DNA of 64,000 bases, taken from positions 233,326 to 297,325 of the forward strand of contig NZ_OBEH01000005.1 in the NCBI RefSeq assembly GCF_900215465.1, in the 5' to 3' direction. Source of the stretch: Flagellimonas pacifica (lineage in GTDB: Bacteria; Bacteroidota; Bacteroidia; Flavobacteriales; Flavobacteriaceae). Positions within the stretch are counted from its first letter, which is position 1; each line of letters opens with the position of its first letter. A program made the position numbers and the translations under genes. Below are positions 45,439 through 54,896 of this stretch, one piece after another. The notes below the pieces were generated by a model. The model was not told where the DNA came from. It made no database searches and saw only the letters and a list, made by a program, of their open reading frames with translations.

Positions 45439-45712
45439 TTTCAAGGCATTTACACTAATTTCTTCAAAAAGGTTTCAGTCCTACTATAAGTCTATTTACT
45501 CCCCACAAAAACCTTTTTTTAATAGAGAGTTGCTGGTTCCGCACACCCATTTCCCCTGTCCTTTCAGGATTTAAAAATATTTATTTGGGGCAGAATGTAA
45601 AGAGTTTTAAGTCCCATAAAAGGTCAATTAACATAACTACTAAAAAAGACCAAGAACTGGACTGCTAATCTCAGAAACAACTCTTTCAGTATTCCAGCCC
45701 CTTAAAACGGCC
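45439..45712. other. Intergenic stretch before MITE copy 2
   Basis: No gene, repeat or RNA can be supported. The insertion point of the following MITE is the centre of the palindrome AAAACGGCCGTTTT, now split. Confidence 0.5.
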
Positions 45713-45861
45713 GTGGCTGTTGCAGAACCATGTTTTTGCTGATAAATCATAAAAATCGACCAAATTATAAATCAATAGCCGTTGATAATCAAGTTGTTGT
45801 AAATACCAAGAAAGTAAGAAACTTAGTTTTTAATGAATATTGTTAGTTGTGCAACAGCCAC
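45713..45861. mobile_element. MITE-like element, copy 2 (149 bp, inverted)
   Basis: Exact reverse complement of 27101-27249 with ends GTGGCTGTTGCAGAA and GTGCAACAGCCAC. It is flanked by the 4-bp duplication GGCC (45709-45712 and 45862-45865). The different duplication from copy 1 shows independent insertion. Perfect identity implies recent activity or gene conversion. Confidence 0.85.
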
Positions 45862-45905
45862 GGCCGTTTTCTGGGAATCAATAATTGGTCAACTTTAAAG
45901 GAAAA

Positions 45906-47552
45906 CTATGGGATGTTGGAATTTATCCATTTATCAATAGTCTTCAAATAATCGTCATGCAATTTGGCCCAATACGGAAAATCGCTTTCCCCAACGAAAT
46001 ACATGGAATGATTAGCATTTTCGAGCAGTACGATTTTATGCTTTTTATTTCTTGCATTTTTCAAAGCGGTCGAAATTGTTTGATGACTGGCTATAGGAAT
46101 GATTTTATCGGCTATACCCTGAATTACCAAAAGAGGTTGTTTTGTTTGCTCAAAATAAGGGATGGGGCTGAAGGACAATTTTTCATCGATTTGTACCTCA
46201 TCGAGATTTGGAATCCAAACTGAAGAAAACCAAGACTTTGTTTTTCCATCCTCCAAAATACTTTCCAATTTACCTCTAGAAAGTTTTCCGGCGATATGTT
46301 CAAAGACTTTTCTCTGAAATTCGGCAGCAATTTCTAAATCATTGCCTAGCGTCTCCGAATTGCTATTTTTCCAATGGTTCAAATCACTTTCCAATAAGGT
46401 ACTTCCGGGACAGCTTACGACAATACCGAAATTTAAATCATCTAACTTATTTAAGATAAAGGGAATCTTAGTTGCCCCTTGACTGCTTCCTTTTATTCCT
46501 ATTTGCGATAATGGAATACCAGTTTGTTCCGAAAAATACCTAATGGCATTTAGATCGTCAGAAAGTAATTCGTTCATGGTCGCAGATTGCCAATTGCCCT
46601 CTGAGACTCCAGTGCCTCTTTTGTCATAGTGAAAAGTGGTAAAGCCTTTATTTGCAAAATAAATGGCCTCTGCCCTTGACCCACTTCTACCCCCATTGCC
46701 AGAAGATGAAATAAAGACAATGCCTTTCTTGTTAGATTTTTTGCCCTTCCAAACCGTTCCGCCACGTTTTAGTCCTTCTGACATGAAATGTACTTCTTTC
46801 GATTCAACACTATTTTCATTAGTCGATTTTTCTCGTTTGAGGGAATATCTAACTGAGACCGTATCAGCCCTTAAGGTTCCTGTTAATCGATTTTTTTTCT
46901 CATTCCACTTATTTCTAAAATCATAGGTGTGCGTATCACTCTGTAACTTGAAGTTTATAGAATCAAGCCGGACTATAACTTCTCTTGCAGAAATCTGAAA
47001 TGCATTCTGTTCTAGACTTGTAAAACGTACTTGCCATTTGGCCGCATCCTTTCTTATTTCAAGGGTTATCTTATCCTTGAAATTTCCATAGGAAAAAACA
47101 CCCGTGAATGTTCCCTCCTTTTTGAATTCCATTTGAGGTATAGGCAAAGAAATACCTAACCCGTTCAAAGTCTTTCCTGAAATAGTATCAATTTTTGATA
47201 GCTCGAAAGCCTGGCCAATGGCTAGGAGTAAAACGACCAGCGCGATACACGAGATAATTTTATTGCCTAATCGCGTAATAGAGAATGGCCTTAGGAGAAG
47301 TATTGCTGCACTTACCAAGACCCAAATTAGGTCGAGTATAATAATAAAAAGTATGACTTCAGATTCGGGCTTTACACTTTGTACGAATACAAAGGAGGAA
47401 AAGAACAATAGGCCTAAGCCCACTATCCAAAAAACGGTCGATTTTCGTTGTCCGAACCATTTGGCAATAACTTTGCGAAATAGGATTAGAGACAGACCCG
47501 TTGACAAAGAAAAAAGGGCATTTATCAGTAAAATTAATTGTAGATGACTCAT
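45906..47552 (-). CDS. Membrane-anchored alpha/beta hydrolase
   Basis: 548 residues. Four membrane segments fill the first ~125 residues, followed by a beta-rich domain, then an alpha/beta hydrolase fold (about 265-545) with the oxyanion strand GIVFISSSGNGGRSG, the nucleophile elbow GIKGSSQGATKIP and the final His in ENANHSMYFVG; the acid is likely in VIQGIADKIIP. The family resembles acyl-CoA thioesterase/BAAT C-terminal and dienelactone-type hydrolases. Substrate unknown. The 116-residue gene at 47587 lies just upstream in the same direction. Confidence 0.75.
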   Translation of the reverse strand: MSHLQLILLINALFSLSTGLSLILFRKVIAKWFGQRKSTVFWIVGLGLLFFSSFVFVQSVKPESEVILFIIILDLIWVLVSAAILLLRPFSITRLGNKIISCIALVVLLLAIGQAFELSKIDTISGKTLNGLGISLPIPQMEFKKEGTFTGVFSYGNFKDKITLEIRKDAAKWQVRFTSLEQNAFQISAREVIVRLDSINFKLQSDTHTYDFRNKWNEKKNRLTGTLRADTVSVRYSLKREKSTNENSVESKEVHFMSEGLKRGGTVWKGKKSNKKGIVFISSSGNGGRSGSRAEAIYFANKGFTTFHYDKRGTGVSEGNWQSATMNELLSDDLNAIRYFSEQTGIPLSQIGIKGSSQGATKIPFILNKLDDLNFGIVVSCPGSTLLESDLNHWKNSNSETLGNDLEIAAEFQRKVFEHIAGKLSRGKLESILEDGKTKSWFSSVWIPNLDEVQIDEKLSFSPIPYFEQTKQPLLVIQGIADKIIPIASHQTISTALKNARNKKHKIVLLENANHSMYFVGESDFPYWAKLHDDYLKTIDKWINSNIP

Positions 47553-47586
47553 GATTTTAAGTATTAAAATTTAAAGTGATTTTTTA

Positions 47587-47937
47587 TCAGAATTCCGGCT
47601 TAAACCCTCTTCTAATTAGTGCCTCTTTTGGCTGATGGACTATAAGTGCCCTATCGGATGGTGTCTGCCAATCATATCTTAGACCAAGCACTTCAAAGGT
47701 CATCATACCTGTGGTGCCGTGAATATGCACATCGATAATGTGCCCTCTTTTTACTAAACCGATGGATGTCTTATCCATTCCGTCCCAATCTACGGGAATA
47801 CCTGTCCAACCCGTATACGGAGCATGATACCCTCCTTTAGTTTCGTCAAATGAGGTAACGTCTAATGTGAATCCGATTAGTACGTAAAGTGAATAAGCGA
47901 TTCCTATAATCGCGAAAATGGTTTTCAAAGTTGTCAT
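47587..47937 (-). CDS. Small membrane-anchored hypothetical protein
   Basis: 116 residues with an N-terminal hydrophobic segment (IFAIIGIAYSLYVLIGF) and a mature domain rich in Trp, Gly and His (TGWTGIPVDWDG, VHIHGTTGMMTFEVLG). No family recognised. It precedes the hydrolase by about 34 bases and is probably cotranscribed. The extracytoplasmic position is inferred from the hydrophobic start. Confidence 0.5.
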   Translation of the reverse strand: MTTLKTIFAIIGIAYSLYVLIGFTLDVTSFDETKGGYHAPYTGWTGIPVDWDGMDKTSIGLVKRGHIIDVHIHGTTGMMTFEVLGLRYDWQTPSDRALIVHQPKEALIRRGFKPEF

Positions 47938-47961
47938 ATCTATATTTTTTAAGTTTGTTAA

Positions 47962-47977
47962 GGCGTGTAAACACGCC
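47962..47977. repeat. Perfect hairpin GGCGTG-TAAA-CACGCC
   Basis: A 6-bp GC-rich stem with a 4-base loop, 25 bases before the start of the 47587 gene on the minus strand. It could be an operator or a leader hairpin. A terminator role is unlikely as no T-tract follows. Confidence 0.4.
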
Positions 47978-47987
47978 CTAATAAGTT

Positions 47988-48101
47988 TTAGCGAATAAAG
48001 TTTCGATGCTGTGCCCAGCGAACTCTTTTACTGTTCTTAAAAGGAGAAAAGAAAGAGAATCTTTGAGACTCGGTCGTTGTTTTTGTACTTGCTGCTTTCA
48101 T
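47988..48101 (-). CDS. Possible 37-residue basic peptide
   Basis: An ATG-initiated frame (MKAASTKTTTESQRFSFF..) with many Ser, Lys, Arg and Phe residues ends just before the hairpin at 47962. It would be the first gene of the unit with the 116-residue protein. Nothing similar is known to me; it may be a leader peptide or chance. Confidence 0.25.
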   Translation of the reverse strand: MKAASTKTTTESQRFSFFSPFKNSKRVRWAQHRNFIR

Positions 48102-48228
48102 GATTTCTAAGTTTTTAGATTACTACTTGTTTTTGTTGGTACAAATGTATTTCCGCATACCGCCTTTTGGCTTGACCTTTCACGACAAGGCTTGTACTTT
48201 TCATGCCAATTATTTGGTATATTTAGAT

Positions 48229-49239
48229 ATGGAGGTTTCCGCATCGGTATTTCGGACTATTCTTTATGCGGCGCGCAGTAAAGGTGCCGATGTGGCCGGT
48301 TTGTGCAAAAAAGTCGGTATTGAACCTTCTGAGCTTGATAACTCTGAAAAGCGTTTTAGCCTGTCCGCTGTTGATGCCTTGTTTAAGCATAGTATTCACT
48401 TGACCAATGATTCTTTATTTGGACTGCACATAGGAGAGCAAGCTGATTTTTCAGCCTTCGGAATTGTGGGTTTCGTTATGAAGACCAGCCCCGATGTGAT
48501 CACTGCTCTAGAAAGAGCCTGCCACTATAACAATTTAGCCAGTGGCCTCATTAAGGTAAGTTTTACCAAAAATGAAGATGAAGGAATTTTCAGGACCACT
48601 CCCTTGCCTTTGGTAAGTAAAAACCATCCCATAACCGCAAAAAATGGTGCGGAGCATGCCATTAGTTTTATATTGAGGGCAATTCAAAAACTGTCGGGCA
48701 AAAAAATTCTCCCGAGATCTACAGACTTTACTTTTCCAACACAACGCGAAAATCTTGAAGAATACCGACGAATTTTCACAAAAGGACTTCGTTTCAATCA
48801 AGCTGAAAACGACTTGATCTATAAGCTCAAAGATTTGGAAACACCAGTTGTCGGGTATAATCGAGATTTATTCGAATTGCTGAATACACAGGCACAGGAA
48901 ATTCTTGATGGGCTATCAAAGGGAGAATCATTTGCAAAAAAGGTGAGAAGAGTTATTGTAAAAAAGTTCAATCATCAGTTTCCCACGATTGATTTGGTGG
49001 CAGACGAATTGAACTTGAGCATTCGCTCCTTACAACGAAAATTAACCTTGGAAGGCGAGACTTTTCAAAATATTTTGGATGCAATTCGACAGGAGTTTGC
49101 CGTGCAGTATCTAAAAAATAAAGAATTAAGCATTTCAGAAGTGGGCTACTTACTTGGCTTTTCCGAACCAAGTGTATTCAGCCGATCTTTTAAAAGATGG
49201 ATGGGCCATAGCCCTAAGGAATATTTGCTATCGCTTTGA
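48229..49239 (+). CDS. AraC-family regulator with Arabinose_bd-like (DUF2593-type) N-terminus
   Basis: 336 residues from the ATG at 48229; the in-frame ATG at 48100 adds 43 hydrophobic residues unlike the family. The N-terminal ligand domain (VFRTILYAARSKGADVAGLCKKVGI) is the OruR/ArgR-like type found before AraC DNA-binding domains. The C-terminal double HTH is complete (IDLVADELNLSIRSLQRKL, then ISEVGYLLGFSEPSVFSRSFKRW). A promoter is plausible: TTG-N20-TACTTTTC upstream. It is divergent from the hydrolase unit and may control it. Confidence 0.8.
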   Translation: MEVSASVFRTILYAARSKGADVAGLCKKVGIEPSELDNSEKRFSLSAVDALFKHSIHLTNDSLFGLHIGEQADFSAFGIVGFVMKTSPDVITALERACHYNNLASGLIKVSFTKNEDEGIFRTTPLPLVSKNHPITAKNGAEHAISFILRAIQKLSGKKILPRSTDFTFPTQRENLEEYRRIFTKGLRFNQAENDLIYKLKDLETPVVGYNRDLFELLNTQAQEILDGLSKGESFAKKVRRVIVKKFNHQFPTIDLVADELNLSIRSLQRKLTLEGETFQNILDAIRQEFAVQYLKNKELSISEVGYLLGFSEPSVFSRSFKRWMGHSPKEYLLSL

Positions 49240-49254
49240 AAAAAGGACTTTAAA

Positions 49255-49431
49255 ATGACACAGCAAGATCTAGGTTTTAATAAAAAATTAGAGGGATATC
49301 GAAATGAACAAAATATCGATTCGTTCGATGTAGGCCGTATTATTTTAGAACATAAAGATAGGTATGTAGTCAAAACGGAAACTCAAGAATTGGGCATGGT
49401 TAATGTTAGTAGTAAAACCTACATTATTTAA
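49255..49431 (+). pseudogene. rsgA: N-terminal fragment of rsgA
   Basis: A 58-codon frame starts 15 bases after the AraC stop: LGFNKKLEGYRN, then FDVGRIILEHKDRYVVKTE, the OB-fold start of the ribosome-assembly GTPase RsgA (YjeQ). It ends after KTYII and the GTPase and zinc-finger parts (over 280 residues) are missing, so it cannot be functional. Either a second copy or a relic at a rearrangement breakpoint; a complete rsgA is expected elsewhere in the genome. Confidence 0.7.
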
Positions 49432-49902
49432 AACTAAATAAGCATTTTACATTTAATGCCGTATTTACAAAAGAAAATAAAGTCCTTTAAAAGGAACATT
49501 TTTCAGGACAACGGGCTTATTGTTATGAGTCATTAATCCCAGATTTAATTGAACAAGAACTTATATCAGTGTCTCAGAGTAGATCATTAAATTCAGTTGC
49601 CATCTAGTATATGATCAATCCCATTGAGTGCTTATATTTTAACGGGTAAAAAAGTATCATGAATCAAAAACGAGTTTTTCTTCACTTATCCTTATTATCG
49701 ACTCTGTAATAGTACTATAAGCCAATTAGTTGAGAATAATCCACTATTGAAGGAATAATAAAAGATTTCTAGACAAAGGCAGAAATACCATATGTAATCA
49801 TTTACTTTCTAAAATCCAAAGTAGGCACTTCCTCCAACAGCAAGGGCAAGTTCAGCATTTAAAAAAGATTAAATGTAACTAACTGAAAACCAGATAAAAA
49901 AA
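49432..49902. other. Intergenic region, no gene recognised
   Basis: The AT-rich segment between the rsgA fragment and the norC promoter shows no open frame with coding character, no continuation of rsgA and no strong hairpin. Confidence 0.5.
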
Positions 49903-49947
49903 TATGATTTTTATCATGTTCTTTGGCGGTAGGTTATGATATTTTTG
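49903..49947 (+). promoter_or_regulatory. norC promoter with Crp/Fnr-type box
   Basis: TATGAT-TTTT-ATCATG (49903-49918) is followed by TATTTTTG (49940-49947), a full TAnnTTTG -7 element. The centre of the palindrome to the first T of the -7 is 29.5 bases, placing the box near -41.5 from a start about 49952. No TTTG -33 element is present, as expected for an activator-dependent promoter. The same layout occurs at 59157 and 63602. Confidence 0.7.
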
Positions 49948-49996
49948 AATAAAAGATAAAAAGGTCTTTAAATGTTAAATACTAATCAATAAAACT

Positions 49997-50437
49997 ATGT
50001 TATCCAAAAAGCAAGCACGTACTTTTTTTCTTGGCGGAACTGTAGTGACATTTCTGATTTTCATCGGACTCACTATTTTTTCCTTCAGCAAGGAACAAGA
50101 TCAATCTAATTACGAGAACATTACCGAAGAAGTAGTTAGAGGGAAAAAAATATGGGAGGCCAACAATTGTATGGGTTGCCATACCATATTGGGAGAAGGC
50201 GCTTATTACGCACCAGAACTTACAAAAGTTATTGACCGAAGGGGCAAAGGATATATAAAAGCGGTGTTGACCACACCGGTTCCTTGGGCACCGAACGGTA
50301 GAAAAATGGTTGCTTATGGTTTTTCGGATGAAGAGGCAGAAGATCTTATTGCCTTTTTCGATTGGATCGATGATATAGATCTAAATGGTTTTGATACCGT
50401 AGTATCTCCTATTGCAAAAGAAAAAATGAACGACTAA
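49997..50437 (+). CDS. norC: Nitric oxide reductase cytochrome c subunit NorC
   Basis: 146 residues: an N-terminal membrane anchor (FFLGGTVVTFLIFIGLTIF) and a periplasmic cytochrome c domain with CMGCH (near residue 60) and the axial-ligand region VAYGFSDEEAEDLIAF preceded by a Met (RKMVAYG). The ENITEEVVRGKKIWEANNC stretch is typical of NorC. It passes electrons to NorB. First gene of the nitrite/NO operon behind the Fnr-type promoter. Confidence 0.92.
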   Translation: MLSKKQARTFFLGGTVVTFLIFIGLTIFSFSKEQDQSNYENITEEVVRGKKIWEANNCMGCHTILGEGAYYAPELTKVIDRRGKGYIKAVLTTPVPWAPNGRKMVAYGFSDEEAEDLIAFFDWIDDIDLNGFDTVVSPIAKEKMND

Positions 50438-50447
50438 CACAGAAATT

Positions 50448-51785
50448 ATGAAATACAAATCACAAAAAGTGGCCTACTGGTTTTTTGCACTATCCATGCT
50501 ACTGCTAGTTTTACAATTGGTCTATGGGTTTATTATGGGTTTTGCCCGTATAGGTATGGATGGGTTGCATGATTTTATACCGTTCAATACTGCAAGAGCT
50601 GTACATACCAACCTACTCGTTGTTTGGTTGCTTTCTGGTTTTATGGGCGCAGCCTACTATATAATACCAGAAGAAGCACAACGTGAATTGGTCAATGTTA
50701 AATTAGCTTACGTACAGCTAATCTCTTTAGCTCTAGTTGGGGTTGCAGCCATAGTAGGTTATCATTTTAACTGGTGGGAAGGACGTAAATTTCTTGAAAT
50801 ACCAAGACAACTGGATTTCCTGGTCGTAGCTAATGTTTTGTTGTTCTTGGGGTTGATATTGGCAACCTTGTTTAAGGGAAAACGTAGAACCACAACGGCT
50901 TTGGTATTATCCATGGGGCTTTTCTTTGCAGCCTTACTGTACATACCTGGAATGTTACCATTTGATAGTCAAGTAACAGATTCTTTTTTCCGGTGGTGGG
51001 TTGTCCACTTATGGGTTGAAGGTGTTTGGGAGTTGATCATGGGAGGGATTCTTTCTTTCTTATTAATCAAACTTACCGGAGTAGATAGAGAAGTAATTGA
51101 AAAATGGCTCTATGTTATTGTAGGGTTGACATTCTTATCAGGAGTTTTAGGAACTGGGCATCACTACTACTATATAGGTGTAAACAAAATTTGGCTGATC
51201 GTAGGAGGCATATTCTCTGCACTAGAACCATTGGCATTCCTGGCTATGGCATTGTTTGCGGTAAATATGTATCGCAAGGGCGAGAAAAAACACCCTAACA
51301 AGTTGGCTTTGTTCTGGACTTTGGGCGCTGCTATCGTATCCTTTGTAGGAGCTGGTTTATTAGGTTTTGCACATACACTGCCTCAAACAAATTTATACAC
51401 ACACGGTACTTTGGTGACCGCAATGCATGGTCATTTGGCTTTTTGGGGAGCATATGCCATGATTGTTCTTGCGATCATAAGTTATAGTTTACCAAATATG
51501 ACCGGACGAAAACTGTATTTAAGCGCCAGGGGAAGAGCCGCCTTTTGGCTTTCAAATATTGGTATGATCGGGATGACGGTTGCCTTTGGGGTTGCCGGAG
51601 TAGTTCAGGTATATCTGGAACGTAAATTCAAAATGGAATTTATGGAAGTACAAAACGAAATTAGCATCCACTTTGTGGTGCTTTTAATATGTGCTTCGGT
51701 ATTAACATTTGGCATTGCTTTATACATCGTCGATTTTATAAAACACGGTCGTCCCACAGATGAAGCATTGGAACTAAAAACATAA
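50448..51785 (+). CDS. norB: Nitric oxide reductase catalytic subunit NorB
   Basis: 445 residues, twelve membrane segments. Heme and Fe-B ligands are visible: [16 protein letters not shown] (heme b His), [18 protein letters not shown] (Fe-B His with the essential Glu), [10 protein letters not shown] (two Fe-B His) and [10 protein letters not shown] (heme ligands). It lacks the N-terminal quinol-oxidising extension of qNor, so it is cNor, matching the separate NorC. It reduces two NO to N2O at the inner membrane. Ten-base gap from norC. Confidence 0.93.
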   Translation: MKYKSQKVAYWFFALSMLLLVLQLVYGFIMGFARIGMDGLHDFIPFNTARAVHTNLLVVWLLSGFMGAAYYIIPEEAQRELVNVKLAYVQLISLALVGVAAIVGYHFNWWEGRKFLEIPRQLDFLVVANVLLFLGLILATLFKGKRRTTTALVLSMGLFFAALLYIPGMLPFDSQVTDSFFRWWVVHLWVEGVWELIMGGILSFLLIKLTGVDREVIEKWLYVIVGLTFLSGVLGTGHHYYYIGVNKIWLIVGGIFSALEPLAFLAMALFAVNMYRKGEKKHPNKLALFWTLGAAIVSFVGAGLLGFAHTLPQTNLYTHGTLVTAMHGHLAFWGAYAMIVLAIISYSLPNMTGRKLYLSARGRAAFWLSNIGMIGMTVAFGVAGVVQVYLERKFKMEFMEVQNEISIHFVVLLICASVLTFGIALYIVDFIKHGRPTDEALELKT

Positions 51786-51808
51786 ACAAACTGAAATTAA
51801 AGCGATAT

Positions 51809-53272
51809 ATGAAAGCACAAAAAAATAGTCTGATTTTCCTTGGTATTTTGGCAATTTGTTCAATCAGCTTACAAAGTTGTATAGACAACACTACCAAAAA
51901 AGAATACGCTTCTGCCGCAGATATTCCCGTAAGCAGGGAAATGAAAGCAGAACTTACAGCACCGCCCAATGTTCCTAGAGGAGTAGGTGATCGTAAAGCG
52001 AAAAAGCTTATTGTTAATATGGAAATTATTGAAAAAGAAGGAACCATGACAGATGGGACCACATATAACTATTGGACATTTGGAGGTTCAGTTCCAGGCA
52101 GTTTTATTCGAACCAGGGTAGGTGATGAAGTAGAATTTACGTTGTCTAACCATCCGGATAACAAATTACCTCATAACATTGATTTACATGCGGTTACTGG
52201 TCCTGGCGGTGGCGCAACATCCTCTTTTGTTGCTCCAGGGCATGAGAAAAAATTCAATTTTAAGACATTGAACGAAGGGCTGTATGTGTATCACTGCGCT
52301 ACTGCCCCAGTAGGTATGCATATTGCCAATGGGATGTACGGTCTGATTTTGGTTGAACCCAAAGGTGGACTTCCCAGAGTAGACAAGGAATATTATATAA
52401 TGCAAGGTGACTTTTATACCAAAGGTGAAAATGGTGATCCAGGTCTACAACCCTTCGATATGCAAAAAGCAGTGGATGAAGATGCCGATTATGTAGTATT
52501 TAATGGTAGCGTTGGTGCTTTAACAGGAGATAATGCCATAACAGCTGATGTTGGAGAAACAGTTCGTTTATATGTAGGTAATGGAGGCCCCAATTTAGTA
52601 TCCTCTTTTCATGTTATTGGCGAAATTTTCGACAAAGTAATGGTTGAAGGAGGCAATAGTATTAATGAAAATGTACAAACCACATTGATTCCTGCTGGTG
52701 GAGCTGCTATTGTTGAGTTTAGAGTTGACGTTCCCGGGACTTTTATCTTAGTAGATCATTCCATTTTTAGAGCTTTCAATAAAGGGGCCTTGGGAATGTT
52801 GAAAGTCAAGGGAGAAGAAAACAAAACCATTTATTCCGGCGTGGTACAAGAAGGTATTTACCATCCTGAAGGGGGTGGAATTCAGGAAATGCCAGACGAT
52901 GGGAAGGCTGTTGCTAAAAAAACATCCGCAAACAAATCCTTGGCCGAAAAAATGGAATCTGGCAAGCAAATCTATGCTAAGACCTGTTTTGCATGTCACC
53001 AGGCTAATGGAGAGGGAATCCCTAATGCGTTTCCTCCTTTGGCAGAATCAGACTACTTAAACGCAGATGTCAATCGGACAATAGATATTGTACTTAATGG
53101 TAAAACAGGAGAAATTACTGTTAACGGCCAAAAATATAATAGTGTAATGACAAAGCAGGCTATTAGTAATGAAGAGGTTGCCGATGTGCTTACCTATGTC
53201 TATAATTCCTGGGGAAACAATAAAACCAATGTATCAGAAGCCCAAGTTGAACAAGTCAAAAGCGGGCATTAA
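51809..53272 (+). CDS. nirK: Copper nitrite reductase with fused C-terminal cytochrome c
   Basis: 487 residues with a lipoprotein-like signal (SLQSC). Two cupredoxin domains: type-1/type-2 copper ligands in [12 protein letters not shown] and in [19 protein letters not shown], then [11 protein letters not shown] and [17 protein letters not shown] in the second domain. After a Lys/Ser linker, a C-terminal cytochrome c domain (about 385-475) carries CFACH and Met (NSVMTKQAI). NirK reduces nitrite to NO; the tethered heme likely feeds electrons to the type-1 copper. Trimeric in the family. Confidence 0.93.
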   Translation: MKAQKNSLIFLGILAICSISLQSCIDNTTKKEYASAADIPVSREMKAELTAPPNVPRGVGDRKAKKLIVNMEIIEKEGTMTDGTTYNYWTFGGSVPGSFIRTRVGDEVEFTLSNHPDNKLPHNIDLHAVTGPGGGATSSFVAPGHEKKFNFKTLNEGLYVYHCATAPVGMHIANGMYGLILVEPKGGLPRVDKEYYIMQGDFYTKGENGDPGLQPFDMQKAVDEDADYVVFNGSVGALTGDNAITADVGETVRLYVGNGGPNLVSSFHVIGEIFDKVMVEGGNSINENVQTTLIPAGGAAIVEFRVDVPGTFILVDHSIFRAFNKGALGMLKVKGEENKTIYSGVVQEGIYHPEGGGIQEMPDDGKAVAKKTSANKSLAEKMESGKQIYAKTCFACHQANGEGIPNAFPPLAESDYLNADVNRTIDIVLNGKTGEITVNGQKYNSVMTKQAISNEEVADVLTYVYNSWGNNKTNVSEAQVEQVKSGH

Positions 53273-53284
53273 TTAATATTAACA

Positions 53285-54061
53285 ATGATAATTTTAAGAT
53301 TGACATTTTGTATACTTTTTCTTTGGATGAGCAATGCAAATTGTCAATCTAAAATGGTCTCAATTAAAGGCGGAACTTATATTCCACTTTACGGAAGAGA
53401 CTCACTAAAAGTTACGATTTCAGATTTTTATATGGATGTATATCCCGTTACCAATAATGAATTTATGGGGTTTGTAAAAAAGTTTCCAAAATGGCAAAAA
53501 TCAGAAGTAAAAAAGCTATTTGCAGATGCAGGATATCTTATGAATTGGAAATCCAACACTACTTTAGGGGACAATCAAGCATTGAATGCTCCAGTTATTA
53601 ATATCAGTTGGTTTGCTGCCAATGCATATTGCGAATGTCAAGGAAAACGTTTGCCAACAATTGATGAATGGGAATATGCTGCCATGGCCAATGAAGAGAT
53701 GCCTGATGCCAGAAAGTTAAAAACTTACAACGAATATATATTGGGTTGGTACGAAAGGCCAAAAACATTCAATAATATAGTTGGTTCTACCTTTAAAAAT
53801 TATTGGGGAGTTTACGATTTACACGGTCTAGTTTGGGAATGGACTTCCGATTTTAATTCTGTGATGGTATCTGGTGAATCTAGAAAAGATGTGGATAACG
53901 ATAGTAATTTATTTTGCGGAAGTGCTGCTATTGGCGCCACAGATTTGATGAATTATGCCGCCTTTATGCGTTACGCTACCCGCGGAAGTTTAAAAGCGAA
54001 ATACACCATGAAAAATTTAGGATTTAGATGTGTTAAAGACAAGAATAATGAAGCATTTTAG
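53285..54061 (+). CDS. nirV: NirV-like formylglycine-generating-enzyme-fold protein
   Basis: 258 residues with a signal peptide ending near NANCQS. The FGE-sulfatase fold is seen in SIKGGTYIPLYG, DFYMDVYPVTNNEFMGF, GKRLPTIDEWEYAAM, NYWGVYDLHGLVWEWTSD and the terminal NLGFRCVKD. Genes of this type directly after nirK are called nirV; their role in nitrite reductase maturation is not settled. The catalytic cysteine pair of true FGEs is not obvious. It overlaps the next gene by 14 bases. Confidence 0.8.
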   Translation: MIILRLTFCILFLWMSNANCQSKMVSIKGGTYIPLYGRDSLKVTISDFYMDVYPVTNNEFMGFVKKFPKWQKSEVKKLFADAGYLMNWKSNTTLGDNQALNAPVINISWFAANAYCECQGKRLPTIDEWEYAAMANEEMPDARKLKTYNEYILGWYERPKTFNNIVGSTFKNYWGVYDLHGLVWEWTSDFNSVMVSGESRKDVDNDSNLFCGSAAIGATDLMNYAAFMRYATRGSLKAKYTMKNLGFRCVKDKNNEAF

Positions 54062-54779
54062 ACTACTACTCACACTCTTAGTATTGTTAATTTCATGTAT
54101 TGCCTGCAAGGACAAAACCTCTACTGACTCCAATAATCAAGGCATAGTGTATCAATGCCCCATGAAATGTGAAGGAGAAAAGACACATGGAACTGCTGGC
54201 AGTTGTACAGTTTGTAAAATGGATTTGAAACCCGTAGAAATCTCTGTATCCGAAAGTATAGCGGTTGACGGGATTTCCGACGAATCTATTTTTAATTTAA
54301 CCTCTAAATGGAATACTGAAGAAGGTGATTCCATTGAGTTAGAAGATTTAAAAGGAAAAACGCTTGTCATGGTCATGATTTACACTACCTGCAAAGCTGC
54401 TTGCCCTCGGTTGGTTGCCGATATGCGAAACATAGAAAAACAAATTCCGGAAACCTTTAATAAAAACTTGCAATACGTATTGATCAGCATTGACCCCAAA
54501 ACTGACACACCAACACACTTAAAAGCCTTTGCAAAAGAGAATCTCATGGATGCTACCCATTGGACATTCCTTCAAGGTACTGAAACAGGTGTAAGGGAAT
54601 TTGCTAACGTATTGGCGGTAAAATACAAACAAATTTCACCTATGGATTTTTCCCATTCCAATATAATCAGTGTGTTTAATCCACAAGGAGAACTGGTTCA
54701 CCAGCAACAAGGGCTAGGTGTTGATAATAGGGAAACCATAAAAAAAATTATTGAAACAGTTAAAAAACAACAGGTCTAA
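54048..54779 (+). CDS. SCO1/SenC-family protein with heavy-metal-binding domain
   Basis: 243 residues from the ATG at 54048 (a GTG at 54030 is less likely), lipoprotein signal (lipobox ISCIAC). A short HMBD-type domain YQCPMKCEGE.. CTVCKMDLKPV comes first, then a thioredoxin-like SCO domain with TTCKAACPRLV (Cu-binding CxxxC) and the distal His in DFSHSNIISVF. SCO proteins deliver copper to CuA or other copper sites, here most likely NirK. Fused HMBD plus SCO is common in Bacteroidota denitrification clusters. Confidence 0.85.
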   Translation: MKHFRLLLTLLVLLISCIACKDKTSTDSNNQGIVYQCPMKCEGEKTHGTAGSCTVCKMDLKPVEISVSESIAVDGISDESIFNLTSKWNTEEGDSIELEDLKGKTLVMVMIYTTCKAACPRLVADMRNIEKQIPETFNKNLQYVLISIDPKTDTPTHLKAFAKENLMDATHWTFLQGTETGVREFANVLAVKYKQISPMDFSHSNIISVFNPQGELVHQQQGLGVDNRETIKKIIETVKKQQV

Positions 54780-54896
54780 TAAGCAATCACAATCTAGTCT
54801 AAGCTAGTTCATAAAGTATTCTATCTGCTGCTCATACCTGACCCATTTAAGATTACTTTATGCGATTGCTCTTTAGACCTTAAAACAAACTTAACA

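Noticed and set aside
27101..45861. Composite transposon with the two 149-bp elements as its ends
   Set aside because: Each copy has its own 4-bp duplication (GTTC, GGCC); the outer flanks do not match, so they inserted separately rather than as one unit.
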